From assembly GCF_020539525.1 (NCBI RefSeq), contig NZ_JACDXX010000008.1:62001-126000 (forward strand): DNA of 64,000 bases. Direction: 5' to 3'. Shown here in pieces: positions 53,502 to 62,189 of the stretch (the stretch's first letter is position 1; each line of letters begins with the position of its first letter). The stretch is from Pseudogemmobacter faecipullorum (GTDB taxonomy: Bacteria > Pseudomonadota > Alphaproteobacteria > Rhodobacterales > Rhodobacteraceae). The notes below the pieces were generated by a model, which made no database searches, was not told the DNA's origin, and worked only from the letters and a program-made list of their open reading frames with translations. The translations under genes and the position numbers were made by a program.

Positions 53502-55220
53502 TCAGCCAGCTTGGTTTGCCGCTTGCTGGCCAATGATATAGCCAAAGGTCAGCGCCGGGCCCAGGGTGATGCCTGGCCCGGGATAAGAGCCTGACATAAT
53601 TGAGTTAATGTCATTGCCACAGGCATAGAGCCCGTCAATCACCGCCCCCTCGCGATCTTTGACCTCGCCCCTAGCGGTGATCGCCAGCCCCATAGAGGTG
53701 CCGATATCCCCGGCAAAGATCTCAATCGCATAGAACGGCCCCTGCAGCGGCCGCAGACAGGCATTGGGCCGGTGCTCCATATCGCCGAGATAGCGCTGAT
53801 AGGTGGTCGCGCCCTTGTTAAAGGCCGGATCCTCGCCCCGCGCCGCCGCCGCGTTAAAGCCCGCAACCGTGGCTTCAAAGGCGTCAGGCGCGATGCCGCA
53901 AAGCTTCGCAAGCCCTGCCAGGCTGTCCGCGCGCTTCAGATAGCCACTTTTCAGATGCGGCCTGATACTGGCCGGAAAGGCATGGGCCGCCCCCAGACCA
54001 TAGCGCCGGACCGCCCGGTGATCCGCGATCAGCCAGGCCGATTTCTGCCCCTCGTCCAGCAGCTTTGCGATCAGGCCCTGGACGAAATCATGATAGCTTG
54101 AGGCCTCATTGACAAAGCGTCTGCCATCATGCCCGACCGCAATGACGCCGGGTTTGGCGCGGTCAAGGAACAGATGCGGGAAGGGGCGCCGCGTCCCGTC
54201 CTCATTGGGCAGCAGCGAGACCGGGGTCCAGAAACCGCCATTGGGATTACTGTCGACGAAAGCCGCCCCCACCGCCTCGGCGGCGGCAATCGCCCCGCCG
54301 GTGCCCGCGACCGGGGACATCGAGTAATGCGGCAGGCCACGGCGGACATGGTCAAACACCGCGTTGCGCCGCGCCTGATCATGGGCAAAGCCCCCTGCCG
54401 CCAGCACGACGCCGCGCCGGGCGGTGACGGTCCGGACGCCTTTCGGCCCCTTGACCTTCGCGCCGCAGACCCTGCCCTGCGGGTCACGGATCAGCGCCAG
54501 CAGCTCATGCCCGGTGCAAAGCGGAATATTCTGCGCAAAAACACTATGCGCCAGGCGACCGGCAACCGCCGCCCCCATCACCAGCCTGGTGTTGCGCCCT
54601 GCCGTCAGACGGTCGAGGAAATAGCGCATAACCCGTTTCGTGGCATAGAGCGCCGATTTCGCCGAGCGCGTCAGGCGCAGGAAATGGAAAATATCGGGCC
54701 GCCCGAGCGGCATGCCGCCAAGGATGGTGAAATCCTTATAGGGCGGACGCAGCCGGTATAATTCATCGCCGAGCTTTCTGCCGTCAAAGTCGAAAGCATC
54801 CAGCGCCCTGCCGCCCTCGGTCGCGCCATCCGCCTCGGGATGGTAATCGGGGGAAACCGGTCGATGCGCCATCTGCAGCGCAGTCTTCTCATGGAAAAAG
54901 CCGATTGCCTCCGGCCCGCGCGCAAGGAAAGCATCCACCAGTTCGGCATTGAACAGATTGCCGGTCTCGCCCTGGATATAACGCCGGGCGGCGGCAGGAT
55001 CGTCTTTCATCCCGGCGGCTTCTGCCAAAGGGTTACAAGGCACCCAGATCGCGCCGCCGGAAACGGCGGTCGAGCCGCCGAAATAATCGGATTTCTCGAT
55101 GATCACCGGTTTCAGCCCGTGATGCGCCGCCGAGAGGGCGGCGGCCATTCCGGCCGCGCCGGAGCCAACCACCAGCAGATCACAGCTCTCGGGCAGTTCG
55201 GGTTTCTCAGACCGGCGCAT
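53502..55220 (-). CDS. FAD-dependent dehydrogenase, 3-ketosteroid-delta1-dehydrogenase-like
   Basis: A 572-residue flavoprotein of the fumarate-reductase/ketosteroid-dehydrogenase superfamily. FAD motif 'LLVVGSGAAGMAAALSAAHHG' (G19-x-G21), then 'SDYFGGSTAVSGGAIWVPCNP', the KstD-type signature. Near the C-terminus 'GSYPGPGITLGPALTFGYI' keeps the Tyr (Y546) and Gly (G550) used for substrate binding in KstDs. It probably introduces a C=C bond next to a ketone in a steroid or alicyclic ring such as an oxocyclohexanecarboxylate. Last gene of a TRAP/SDR operon; ATG 55220 overlaps the upstream SDR gene by 14 bp. Confidence 0.85.
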   Translation of the reverse strand: MRRSEKPELPESCDLLVVGSGAAGMAAALSAAHHGLKPVIIEKSDYFGGSTAVSGGAIWVPCNPLAEAAGMKDDPAAARRYIQGETGNLFNAELVDAFLARGPEAIGFFHEKTALQMAHRPVSPDYHPEADGATEGGRALDAFDFDGRKLGDELYRLRPPYKDFTILGGMPLGRPDIFHFLRLTRSAKSALYATKRVMRYFLDRLTAGRNTRLVMGAAVAGRLAHSVFAQNIPLCTGHELLALIRDPQGRVCGAKVKGPKGVRTVTARRGVVLAAGGFAHDQARRNAVFDHVRRGLPHYSMSPVAGTGGAIAAAEAVGAAFVDSNPNGGFWTPVSLLPNEDGTRRPFPHLFLDRAKPGVIAVGHDGRRFVNEASSYHDFVQGLIAKLLDEGQKSAWLIADHRAVRRYGLGAAHAFPASIRPHLKSGYLKRADSLAGLAKLCGIAPDAFEATVAGFNAAAARGEDPAFNKGATTYQRYLGDMEHRPNACLRPLQGPFYAIEIFAGDIGTSMGLAITARGEVKDREGAVIDGLYACGNDINSIMSGSYPGPGITLGPALTFGYIIGQQAANQAG

Positions 55221-55989
55221 CAATCGCACTCTCTCTCGGGAAGCGGCCAACCGCCCAGCCCCCGTCAACCGCAAGAATTTCGCCGGTGATGAACGAGGCC
55301 TCATCCGAGGCAAGGAAGCGCACTGCCTTTGCCACTTCCTGCGCGCTGCCGACGCGGCGCAGCGGGGCGCCGTCAATCATCACCTGCCGGCGCCAGGCTT
55401 CACTGCGGATCCGCTCAGCGGTCAGCGGCGTCTCGATCAGCCCGGGGGCGACCGCATTGACGCGGATGCCATTCGGCCCGAAATCGGTGGCCATCTGCCG
55501 GGTCATGCCGACCACGGCAGATTTGGAAATCGAATAGCCGCAGGAATTCTGCGCTCCGATCATGCCAAAGATCGAGGCGGTGTTCACAATCGCGCCGCCC
55601 CCCCGCGGCATCATCCGCGCCACGGCCCAGCGGGACAGACGAAAATGTCCCATCACATTGATGTCGAGGAACCGCGCCAGATCCTCATCCGAAGTGCCAA
55701 GCGCATGCGAGCCACGCGCCACCCCGGCATTATTGCACAAAATATCGACGTCCCGGCCAAGCGCCCCGAGCCGGGCCGCGATCCGTTCGGGCAAAGTGGC
55801 ATCGGTGATATCGCCGGTCAGCGCCGTGGCATTGCCCCCGGCGGCAAAGGCGTCGATCCCTTCGGCCTCGCGGTCAAGCGCCACCACATGCGCCCCCGCC
55901 TCGCGCAGCGCGCCGGCAATGGCCAGACCAATCCCCTGCCCCGCCCCCGACACGATCGCGGTGCGGCCATCCAGTCTTGCATAGCTCAT
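55207..55989 (-). CDS. Short-chain dehydrogenase/reductase (SDR), first of three in operon
   Basis: Classical SDR of 260 residues. 'VSGAGQGIGLAIAGALREAG' (cofactor glycines), 'LCNNAGVARG' (NNAG), catalytic Ser in 'NTASIFGMIG', and 'YSISKSAVVGM' (YxxxK). 'ALDREAEG' after the second strand has an Asp that favours NAD over NADP. ATG 55989 begins 'MSYARLDGRTAIV'. It is encoded 10 bp after the next SDR and overlaps the flavoprotein start. Confidence 0.9.
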   Translation of the reverse strand: MSYARLDGRTAIVSGAGQGIGLAIAGALREAGAHVVALDREAEGIDAFAAGGNATALTGDITDATLPERIAARLGALGRDVDILCNNAGVARGSHALGTSDEDLARFLDINVMGHFRLSRWAVARMMPRGGGAIVNTASIFGMIGAQNSCGYSISKSAVVGMTRQMATDFGPNGIRVNAVAPGLIETPLTAERIRSEAWRRQVMIDGAPLRRVGSAQEVAKAVRFLASDEASFITGEILAVDGGWAVGRFPRESAIDAPV

Positions 55990-55999
55990 ATCAGCGCCC

Positions 56000-56737
56000 T
56001 CAGAATGCAGCGGTGCCGCCGACAGAGCGGCCGCCATCGACGATCAGGATCTGCCCGGTGACGTAATCGGCGCGCGGATCGACAAAGAACGCAACCGCAT
56101 GGGCGATATGCTCAGGGGTGCCGAGCTTGCCGCCCGGCTGCTGCAGACGCAGGCCCTCCAGACCTTCGGCGCGCTCAAGCAGCATATCGGTCATGATCAC
56201 CCCGGGGGCGACGCCATTCACCGTGATCTGCTTTGCCGCCAGCTCCAGCGCCAGCGCCTTGGTAAAGCCCGCCACCCCGGCTTTCGAGGCGACGTAATGC
56301 GCGTAATTGCGCGCGCCAAAGGCAGCGCGCGAGACCAGGTTGACGATGCGCCCGCCCTCGGGCAGCACCCGCGCCGCCTGCTGGCACAGGGTGAACATCG
56401 CCACCAGATTGACCTCGTACATTTTACGGAAATCTTCGGCGGTCAGGCTGTCGAAATCGCGGGTGTTGAAAATGCCGGCGTTATTGACCAGCACGCGCAG
56501 ATTTTCAGCGCCGTCGATCAGGGCCTGGGTTGCCGCCGCATCGGTAATATCGAGCACCACGGCCCGGGCCTGATGCCCGGCCTCTGCCAGCAGGCGCACG
56601 GTCTCGGCAGCACCCGCGGCTGAGAGATCGGCGACGATGACCGCATAACCATCAGCGCCAAGGCGCTGTGCGATTGCCCGGCCGATACCCGAACCGGCGC
56701 CGGTGACGATTGCGGAGGGGAGCGTTTGACTGGCCAT
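56000..56737 (-). CDS. Short-chain dehydrogenase/reductase (SDR), second of three
   Basis: Classical SDR of 245 residues. 'VTGAGSGIGRAIAQRLGADG' and 'LVNNAGIFNTRDF' are intact; catalytic Ser in 'NLVSRAAFGARNYAHYVASKAGVAGF' with the YxxxK pair 'YVASK'. 'VADLSAAG' suggests NAD specificity. ATG 56737 is preferred, though GTG 56746 three codons upstream is possible. It lies 66 bp after the TRAP binding-protein gene and belongs to the same catabolic operon. Confidence 0.9.
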   Translation of the reverse strand: MASQTLPSAIVTGAGSGIGRAIAQRLGADGYAVIVADLSAAGAAETVRLLAEAGHQARAVVLDITDAAATQALIDGAENLRVLVNNAGIFNTRDFDSLTAEDFRKMYEVNLVAMFTLCQQAARVLPEGGRIVNLVSRAAFGARNYAHYVASKAGVAGFTKALALELAAKQITVNGVAPGVIMTDMLLERAEGLEGLRLQQPGGKLGTPEHIAHAVAFFVDPRADYVTGQILIVDGGRSVGGTAAF

Positions 56738-56770
56738 ATGTGGCACCCGTAACTTTCAGAGAAAAGAAAT

Positions 56771-56796
56771 CCCCGCAGCCCCGACAGGCTGCGGGG
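56771..56796 (-). promoter_or_regulatory. Hairpin after TRAP binding-protein gene
   Basis: Perfect 10-bp stem CCCCGCAGCC / GGCTGCGGGG with a 6-nt loop, directly downstream (minus strand) of the DctP stop at 56804 and followed by ATTTCTTTTC. It could act as a partial terminator that raises binding-protein expression over the SDR and flavoprotein genes. Confidence 0.6.
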
Positions 56797-56803
56797 GGCA
56801 GGC

Positions 56804-57922
56804 TCAGTTCAGGCCAAAGCTCTCAGCGTCGAGCTTTGCGAAAACTTCGTCATGCAGGATTTTGCCAACCGCTTCGGCATCATTGCGGTCAACGCCTTCC
56901 AGAAGCGCGGTCCATTTTGCCGAGAGACGCAGATATTCCTCAATCAGCGGCGAGGGATCGGCGATGCCGCGCGCTTCCATGGTGCGCCCGGCCAGCTCGC
57001 CGAGCATACCCGACTGGAATTCCTCGAGTTTTGCCAGCAGCGCCGGATCTGCTTCCTGGGTTTTCACCCCCAGCCCGGCAGCAGCGGCAAAGCCGGTCTC
57101 GACCCCCTGCTGATAGGCAACCTGGGCGCGGGCGAGTCCAAGCGCAGTGGCATCAAGGATCGCACGGCGATCCGCAAGCTCCAGCCCGGCCCAGAAATCT
57201 TTGTTCAGCACATAGGTCGCGCCCAGCGAGGTTCCCTGGGGCAGGGTATTGATCACCTTGACGATCTCTTTGAATTTATAGCCAAATTCGAGATTGGTCG
57301 GATCAGACAATGTGCAGTCGAGCGAGCCGCGTTCCAGCCCGGTATAGACATCGGTCATCGGCACTGCGACCGGCACCGCCTGAAGGAAGGCGATCCATTC
57401 ATTCTGGGCGGTTCCGGCGGTGCGGATTTTCAGCCCCTTCAGGCTTTCCGGCCCGCCCAGCTCTTTCATGCAAAACAGGTTATAGACCGGGGTCGAATAG
57501 CCTCCGAGGAAGACCGTGCCATGCTTGCTGTATTCCGCCAGCATATCGGGATTGGTCAGACCGATCTCGGTCAAAGCGAAAGCGGCGGCGAAATCATCGC
57601 GCGCGAGGAAAGCGAGGTCATTGATCAGACCCGACAGCGGCAGTTCCGAAGGCGTATAGGAAGCGGCAACAATCCCCAGCTGGGCCACACCATCGCCAAG
57701 CGCCTGCAGCGTGGTCGGCGCCGGCACCAGCGCGCCGGAGGAATAAAGCTCAAAGCTCACCCGGCCTTCGGTCACGCTGTCGATCTCTTTGAGATAGGGC
57801 TCATAGGCGACCGAATTCAGGATATGCGAAGGCGCCATCCAGTTGGTGGCCTGATAGGTATCGGCCTGGGCAGCAGAGGCCATAACGGCCAGCAGCGCGC
57901 AGCTGGTCAGATATTTTTTCAT
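56804..57922 (-). CDS. TRAP transporter substrate-binding protein (DctP family)
   Basis: A 372-residue periplasmic binding protein with a signal peptide ('ALLAVMASAAQADTYQ'). Family landmarks: 'LKIRTAGTAQNEWIAFLQAVPVAVPMTDVYTGLERGSLDC' region, where Arg binds the substrate carboxylate, and 'FKEIVKVINTLPQGTSLG'. It delivers an organic acid to the DctQM permease encoded upstream. The long 133-bp leader contains an 8-bp hairpin (57939-57957). Substrate presumably a cyclic or steroid-like carboxylate given the neighbours. Confidence 0.88.
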   Translation of the reverse strand: MKKYLTSCALLAVMASAAQADTYQATNWMAPSHILNSVAYEPYLKEIDSVTEGRVSFELYSSGALVPAPTTLQALGDGVAQLGIVAASYTPSELPLSGLINDLAFLARDDFAAAFALTEIGLTNPDMLAEYSKHGTVFLGGYSTPVYNLFCMKELGGPESLKGLKIRTAGTAQNEWIAFLQAVPVAVPMTDVYTGLERGSLDCTLSDPTNLEFGYKFKEIVKVINTLPQGTSLGATYVLNKDFWAGLELADRRAILDATALGLARAQVAYQQGVETGFAAAAGLGVKTQEADPALLAKLEEFQSGMLGELAGRTMEARGIADPSPLIEEYLRLSAKWTALLEGVDRNDAEAVGKILHDEVFAKLDAESFGLN

Positions 57923-57938
57923 CTTTCTCTCTCCCGTT

Positions 57939-57957
57939 CAAAGCCCTTCGGGCTTTG
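57939..57957 (-). promoter_or_regulatory. Hairpin in gap between DctM and DctP genes
   Basis: Perfect 8-bp stem CAAAGCCC / GGGCTTTG with loop TTC, 17 nt upstream of the DctP start; a second GC hairpin (GCGGGCC / GGCCCGC, 58007-58024) lies nearer DctM. The pair may be processing sites separating permease and binding-protein messages. Confidence 0.4.
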
Positions 57958-58055
57958 CAGATCCAATGGCGGTCCTCCTCAGGCCCCGCCGGCACTTTTG
58001 CGCACCGCGGGCCCTCAGGCCCGCAGCACAGTTTCAGCTCTGACGGGCTATCAGA

Positions 58056-59363
58056 TCAGCCCGCCAGCATCAGATTGGGCAGCCAGAGCGTGATCTGCGG
58101 CCAGGCGATCAGCACCGCAAGCATCACGAATTCGATGGCGATGAACCAGGAGACGCCGCCGAAGATCTGATTGATCGTCACTTTGTCGCCGAGTGAGCTT
58201 TTGATGACGAAGACATTCATCCCCACCGGCGGGCTGATCAGGCCGATGGTCATCACCTTGATCACCAGAATGCCGAACCAGGTCAGGTCGATATTCAGCG
58301 AGATCAGCAATGGCAGCAGCACCGGCATGGTCAGCAGCATGATGGAAATTTCTTCCATGAAGGTGCCCATGAGGATCAGGATCAGGCAGATCAGAACAAC
58401 GACCATGGTCGGGCTCATGCCGTCAAAGAAGGTCATCACCCAGGTCGGGATGGTCGCCAGCGCCACAAAGCGGGTAAACAGCGCCGCCCCCACAACGATC
58501 ATGAAAATCGCCGAAGTGCCCACAGCGGTATCGATCAGCGAACGCTTCAGCAGACCAAAGCTCATCGTGCCGCGGATAAAGGCGATCAGACAGGCAAGGA
58601 ATGCCCCGACCGCGCCGGATTCGGTGGCGGTGAAGGCCCCCGAGAAAATCCCGCCCATGACAATCGCGGTGATCACCGGCAGCGGCCAGGCATCCCGCAG
58701 CAAGCGGATTTTTTCGGCCCGGCTGGTGGTGTCGGTATAACGCGGCGCCAGGTTCGGGTTCAGCATGCAGCGGATGGTGATCATGCCAATGAAGGCCACC
58801 GCCGTCAGAATGCCCGGCACAACCCCGGCCATAAAGACAGTATTGATCGAGGTATCGACCAGCAGGCAATAAACGATCATCAGCACCGAAGGCGGGATCA
58901 GCGCGGCCAGCGTGCCGGCCGCAGCCACCGAACCGGTCGCCAGACCGGGATCATATTTGCCTTTCAGCATTTCCGGCACTGCAATGCGCGAGAAAGCCGC
59001 CGAGGTCGCGACGCTGGAGCCGCTTGCCGCGCCAAACAGCGCCGAGGCAAATACCGTGGAAGAGGCAAGACCGCCGGGAATACGGGCAAGGAAAATCCGC
59101 GCCGCACCAAACAGGCCTTTCGACAGCCCCGCCTCGACCGCGACAAAGCCCATGAACAGGAACATCGGGATCGCCGAGAGATTCCAGTCCCCGATCAGGG
59201 TGAAAGGCACAGCCTTGGCGATGCCCACCGCCGGGTTAAAGCCCATCATCGCCCAGATGCCAAAGAAAGCAGTCGAGCCCATGGCGACACCAATCGGCAC
59301 GCGGATGCCAATCAGCACCAGGATCATTGCGACGCCGGCAAAGCCAATTTCTAAACGTTCCAT
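58056..59363 (-). CDS. TRAP transporter large permease (DctM family)
   Basis: A 435-residue membrane protein with about twelve spans. Markers: 'IRVPIGVAMGSTAFFGIW', 'ALFGAASGSSVATSAAFSRIAVPEM', 'PPSVLMIVYCLLVDTSINTVFMAGVVPGIL' region, and 'MEEISIMLLTMPVLLPLL'. ATG 59363 begins the first span; the frame is open 19 codons upstream, overlapping DctQ. It catalyses sodium-coupled uptake with DctQ and DctP. Confidence 0.92.
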   Translation of the reverse strand: MERLEIGFAGVAMILVLIGIRVPIGVAMGSTAFFGIWAMMGFNPAVGIAKAVPFTLIGDWNLSAIPMFLFMGFVAVEAGLSKGLFGAARIFLARIPGGLASSTVFASALFGAASGSSVATSAAFSRIAVPEMLKGKYDPGLATGSVAAAGTLAALIPPSVLMIVYCLLVDTSINTVFMAGVVPGILTAVAFIGMITIRCMLNPNLAPRYTDTTSRAEKIRLLRDAWPLPVITAIVMGGIFSGAFTATESGAVGAFLACLIAFIRGTMSFGLLKRSLIDTAVGTSAIFMIVVGAALFTRFVALATIPTWVMTFFDGMSPTMVVVLICLILILMGTFMEEISIMLLTMPVLLPLLISLNIDLTWFGILVIKVMTIGLISPPVGMNVFVIKSSLGDKVTINQIFGGVSWFIAIEFVMLAVLIAWPQITLWLPNLMLAG

Positions 59364-59370
59364 CGGCGCC

Positions 59371-59877
59371 TCAGATATCCAGAGCTTGAGAATTGGTGTG
59401 AACCCGGCCACGCGCGCCAAAGAACAGGCGCAGCAGGATCACCACCACCGCGATGGCAAAACCGAGCGGCAGCATGAATTTCGCGGGCCAGGTGGTGATG
59501 CGCCAGATGCCGTCGACCGTCTCTCCGACGCGGAAGGCGCGCATCGCCACCCCCCAGGAGAACCAGCCAAGGATCGCGTAATAGATCGCCGAGATCAGAT
59601 CCGCAGCCTTGAGCATAAGGCCCTGCATCGCGACCGGGCATTTTTCGTAAATGACCTCAACCACGATCGAGCCGCCCGAAGCCTCCACCCAGGCCAGAGG
59701 CAGGAACACGCAGCCAATCATGTAATAGGCAGCCACCACCTCAGCCGTACCGGGCAGCGGGGCGTTGAAGACATATTTACCGATCACATCCGCCATAACA
59801 TGCAGCATCATCAGCAGCACGGTGCCGCCGGCGATCCAGGCCAGCAGATGTGTCAGCCTTTCTGTAAGTTTAACCAT
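59371..59877 (-). CDS. TRAP transporter small permease (DctQ family)
   Basis: A 168-residue protein with four membrane spans, typical of DctQ. 'VMADVIGKYVFNAPLPGTAEVVAAYYMIGCVFLPLAWVE' spans the signature region with the conserved 'NRPLPGT'-like turn (here NAPLPGT). It is encoded between the third SDR and DctM, 7 bp before DctM. Three DctPQM genes in order Q, M, P. Confidence 0.9.
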   Translation of the reverse strand: MVKLTERLTHLLAWIAGGTVLLMMLHVMADVIGKYVFNAPLPGTAEVVAAYYMIGCVFLPLAWVEASGGSIVVEVIYEKCPVAMQGLMLKAADLISAIYYAILGWFSWGVAMRAFRVGETVDGIWRITTWPAKFMLPLGFAIAVVVILLRLFFGARGRVHTNSQALDI

Positions 59878-59895
59878 AAAGCCCTCCCCGGCTTC

Positions 59896-60654
59896 TCACT
59901 GCATGCGGTAGCCACCGTTCACGTCGATCACCGAGCCGGTGATATAGCCCGCATCCGCGCTGAGCAGATAGGCCACCGCGCCTGCCACATCTTCCGGCGT
60001 TCCGATACGGTTCAGGGGGATATTGGCGGCAATTTTCGCATCATTTTCAGGGGCCAGCGACTGGCGCAGCATCGGCGCATCGATCAGCCCCGGGGCAACA
60101 CCATTCACGGTAATGCCATGTTCGGCCGCCTCACGCGCGCCGGCTTTGATCAGCGCCAGAACCGCGCCTTTCGAGGCAATATAGGCCGAGCTCGAGCGAT
60201 AGCCGCCCAGCTGCGCCGCAACCGAGGCAAAGCCGATAAAGCGGCCCTGGCTGACCGGGTGACGCGCCGCAGCGCGCAGATATTCCCGCAACAGCAGGAA
60301 AGTGCCGGTCGAATTGATCTTCTGGGTCTTTTCCCATTCGGCGAGGCTGATATCGGTGATCGGCGGGCGATTGCCATCAGCCGCGAAAATCAGAATGCCG
60401 GCAGCGGCAACAACCTGGCTGATCTGCAGGCCTTCCGCTTCGGTCGCGGCGAAAAGCGCAGAAACCTGCGCTTCGCTGGCGACATCCAGCGCCACCGCGC
60501 GATGCCCCTCGCCCGGCAGACCTGCCACCACACGCTCTGCATCATCAGGCGACAGATCGCTGGCCAGCACCCGATACCCATCAGCAGCCAGCCTGTAGCA
60601 GACAGCCGCACCAATGCCACCGGCGGCGCCGGTGACCAATACGAATCCTGTCAT
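59896..60654 (-). CDS. Short-chain dehydrogenase/reductase (SDR), third of operon
   Basis: Classical SDR of 252 residues and the first gene of the TRAP operon. 'VTGAAGGIGAAVCYRLAADG' binds the cofactor; the usual NNAG is replaced by 'VAAAGI'; catalytic Ser is in 'FASVAAQLGGYRSSSAYIASKGAV' with YxxxK as 'YIASK'. ATG 60654 has GGAGGAG about 7 nt upstream; upstream codons in frame fall in the divergent promoter. It probably interconverts a ring alcohol and ketone. Confidence 0.88.
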   Translation of the reverse strand: MTGFVLVTGAAGGIGAAVCYRLAADGYRVLASDLSPDDAERVVAGLPGEGHRAVALDVASEAQVSALFAATEAEGLQISQVVAAAGILIFAADGNRPPITDISLAEWEKTQKINSTGTFLLLREYLRAAARHPVSQGRFIGFASVAAQLGGYRSSSAYIASKGAVLALIKAGAREAAEHGITVNGVAPGLIDAPMLRQSLAPENDAKIAANIPLNRIGTPEDVAGAVAYLLSADAGYITGSVIDVNGGYRMQ

Positions 60655-60772
60655 AATATGAGGCTCCTCCGCCATCGTTGCGTTAGCAATGAACACATTG
60701 TTGGGCTTATTGCAAAACTTAAATTCAACTTTTACAGATAATGGATACATTCTGACAGAAGGGCGGGAAGCC

Positions 60773-61522
60773 GTGCCAGAAAACCACACGAGTTCAGAAT
60801 TTGCCGCCGAGCGGATTCGCGAGGCCATTCTGAGCGGTGAGCTGATGCCGGGCGAAAAGCTGCATCAGGATCGTCTGGCCGAAATGCTGGGGATCTCGCG
60901 CACGCCGCTGCGCGCAGCCCTCACCTCGATGGCGCAAACCGGCCTGGTCTCATACCAGACCAACCGGGGCTTTTATGTGCGCTCCTTTTCCTTCTCGGAT
61001 GTGGCGGGGGCTTTTGCCGTGCGTGCCAGCATGGAGGCGCTGGCCTGCAGTCTTGCGGCAAAGCATATGACCCCGACCAGTATTGCTCTGCTGCAGGGCC
61101 TGGTTGCTGACGGAGACCGGCTGCTCGAAAGCGGCACATTGCTGCCCGAAAACCTGCAGCCCTACCGGCGGATGAATGTGGCCTTTCATACAAAGGTGAT
61201 CGAACTTTCGGGCAATCCCTGGATCAGAACCTTTGTGCAGAGCCTGCAGAATGTGCCTGCTGCCTCTGACCGGATTATTATCTGGCGCGATTTCAGGGTG
61301 ATACAGCGCTCGCATGATGATCACCGCCGCATCGCCAATGCGCTTGCCCGCAGGGATGGCACCCGCGCGGCGGCGATCATGCATGAGCATGTCACCTTTG
61401 CCCATGAACATCTGACTGCCGAGCTTAACGCACATCCCGAAGATTTCCTGCGCCTGCCAAGCGCGGATAAACCCCAGAAACAGCGCCCCTCCGGGCGCAG
61501 GATAAAGGACCTCTCTGCATGA
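60773..61522 (+). CDS. GntR-family (FCD) transcriptional regulator
   Basis: A 249-residue regulator. HTH of GntR type in the first 75 residues ('AERIREAILSGELMPGEKLHQDRLAEMLGISRTPLR' region, wing 'YQTNRGFYV') and a helical FCD domain with 'NVAFHTKVIELSGN' and 'MHEHVTF' histidines. I chose GTG 60773 because of the GGGAAG site; ATG 60689 is also in frame but lies in the leader close to the divergent gene. It is divergent from the TRAP/SDR operon and so is its probable regulator. Its stop overlaps the GST start by 4 bp. Confidence 0.85.
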   Translation: MPENHTSSEFAAERIREAILSGELMPGEKLHQDRLAEMLGISRTPLRAALTSMAQTGLVSYQTNRGFYVRSFSFSDVAGAFAVRASMEALACSLAAKHMTPTSIALLQGLVADGDRLLESGTLLPENLQPYRRMNVAFHTKVIELSGNPWIRTFVQSLQNVPAASDRIIIWRDFRVIQRSHDDHRRIANALARRDGTRAAAIMHEHVTFAHEHLTAELNAHPEDFLRLPSADKPQKQRPSGRRIKDLSA

Positions 61523-62130
61523 CCATCCGTCTGTTCTTCTCACCGGCCTCGCCTTTCGTGCGCAAGGTCATGGTTGCTGCTGCCGAGCGTGGTGTGGCGG
61601 TCGAAAAGCTGGCCTCTGCGGCCTGGCCGATCAGGCGCGACCCGAATATCGTGCAGCATAATTCGACGGGAAAAGTACCCTGCCTGCTGACCCAGAATGA
61701 TGAGCCGGTATTCGACAGCCGGGTGATCACGCAATATGTCGATGCCCAGGGCCAGAGTGGCGCAACGCTCTATCCGCAGGACGCGCGGCGCTTTCAGGTG
61801 CTGACGCTGGAGGCTCTGGCCGATTCCGTGCTCGAGGCCAGCCTGTTGCACCGCTATGAAAATGTCCTGCGCCCGGAAGACAAACGCTGGGATGAATGGT
61901 CGCGCGGCCAGATGGAAAAAGTCGATTCCGGCCTCGACGATCTTGAGGGTCGCTGGTTTGATCTGCTGTCGCAGCAGTTCCATGCCGGTGCCATCGCCAC
62001 CGCCTGCCTGCTCGGCTATCTCGATTTCCGCTTCCCCGAGAAAGACTGGCGCAGCGCCCATCCGCGTCTGAGCGCATGGTTCGCCGAAGTCAGCGCCCGC
62101 CCGTCGATGCAGGACAGCTTCCCGGCCTGA
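61519..62130 (+). CDS. Glutathione S-transferase family protein
   Basis: A 203-residue GST. The N-terminal thioredoxin-like half has 'SPASPFVRKVMVAAAERG' with a possible catalytic Ser, and 'NSTGKVPCLLTQNDEPVFDSRVITQYV' region with the cis-Pro and the glutathione-binding Asp-Ser. The helical half includes 'IATACLLGYLDFRFPEKDWRSAHPRLSAW', the beta-class-like motif. The ATG overlaps the regulator stop. Its part in the neighbouring TRAP pathway, if any, is not evident. Confidence 0.88.
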   Translation: MTIRLFFSPASPFVRKVMVAAAERGVAVEKLASAAWPIRRDPNIVQHNSTGKVPCLLTQNDEPVFDSRVITQYVDAQGQSGATLYPQDARRFQVLTLEALADSVLEASLLHRYENVLRPEDKRWDEWSRGQMEKVDSGLDDLEGRWFDLLSQQFHAGAIATACLLGYLDFRFPEKDWRSAHPRLSAWFAEVSARPSMQDSFPA

Positions 62131-62146
62131 GCCGCGACAGCAAACA

Positions 62147-62173
62147 GGCTGAGACAGGGCTCCTGTCTCAGCC
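62147..62173. terminator. Stem-loop between convergent GST and racemase-family genes
   Basis: Perfect 12-bp stem GGCTGAGACAGG / CCTGTCTCAGCC with loop GCT, midway in the 59-bp gap of two convergent genes. T-runs are weak (TGTTTG on the minus strand). Likely a shared terminator. Confidence 0.6.
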
Positions 62174-62189
62174 TCAGAACCCGTTAAAT

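Noticed and set aside
58912-60741. 609-codon plus-strand open frame opposite DctQ/DctM and an SDR
   Set aside because: Crosses three real genes and the divergent promoter; no domain resemblance.
60740-60751. AATGGATACATT as an operator for the GntR regulator
   Set aside because: Only 4-bp arms around GATA; too weak to call without other copies.
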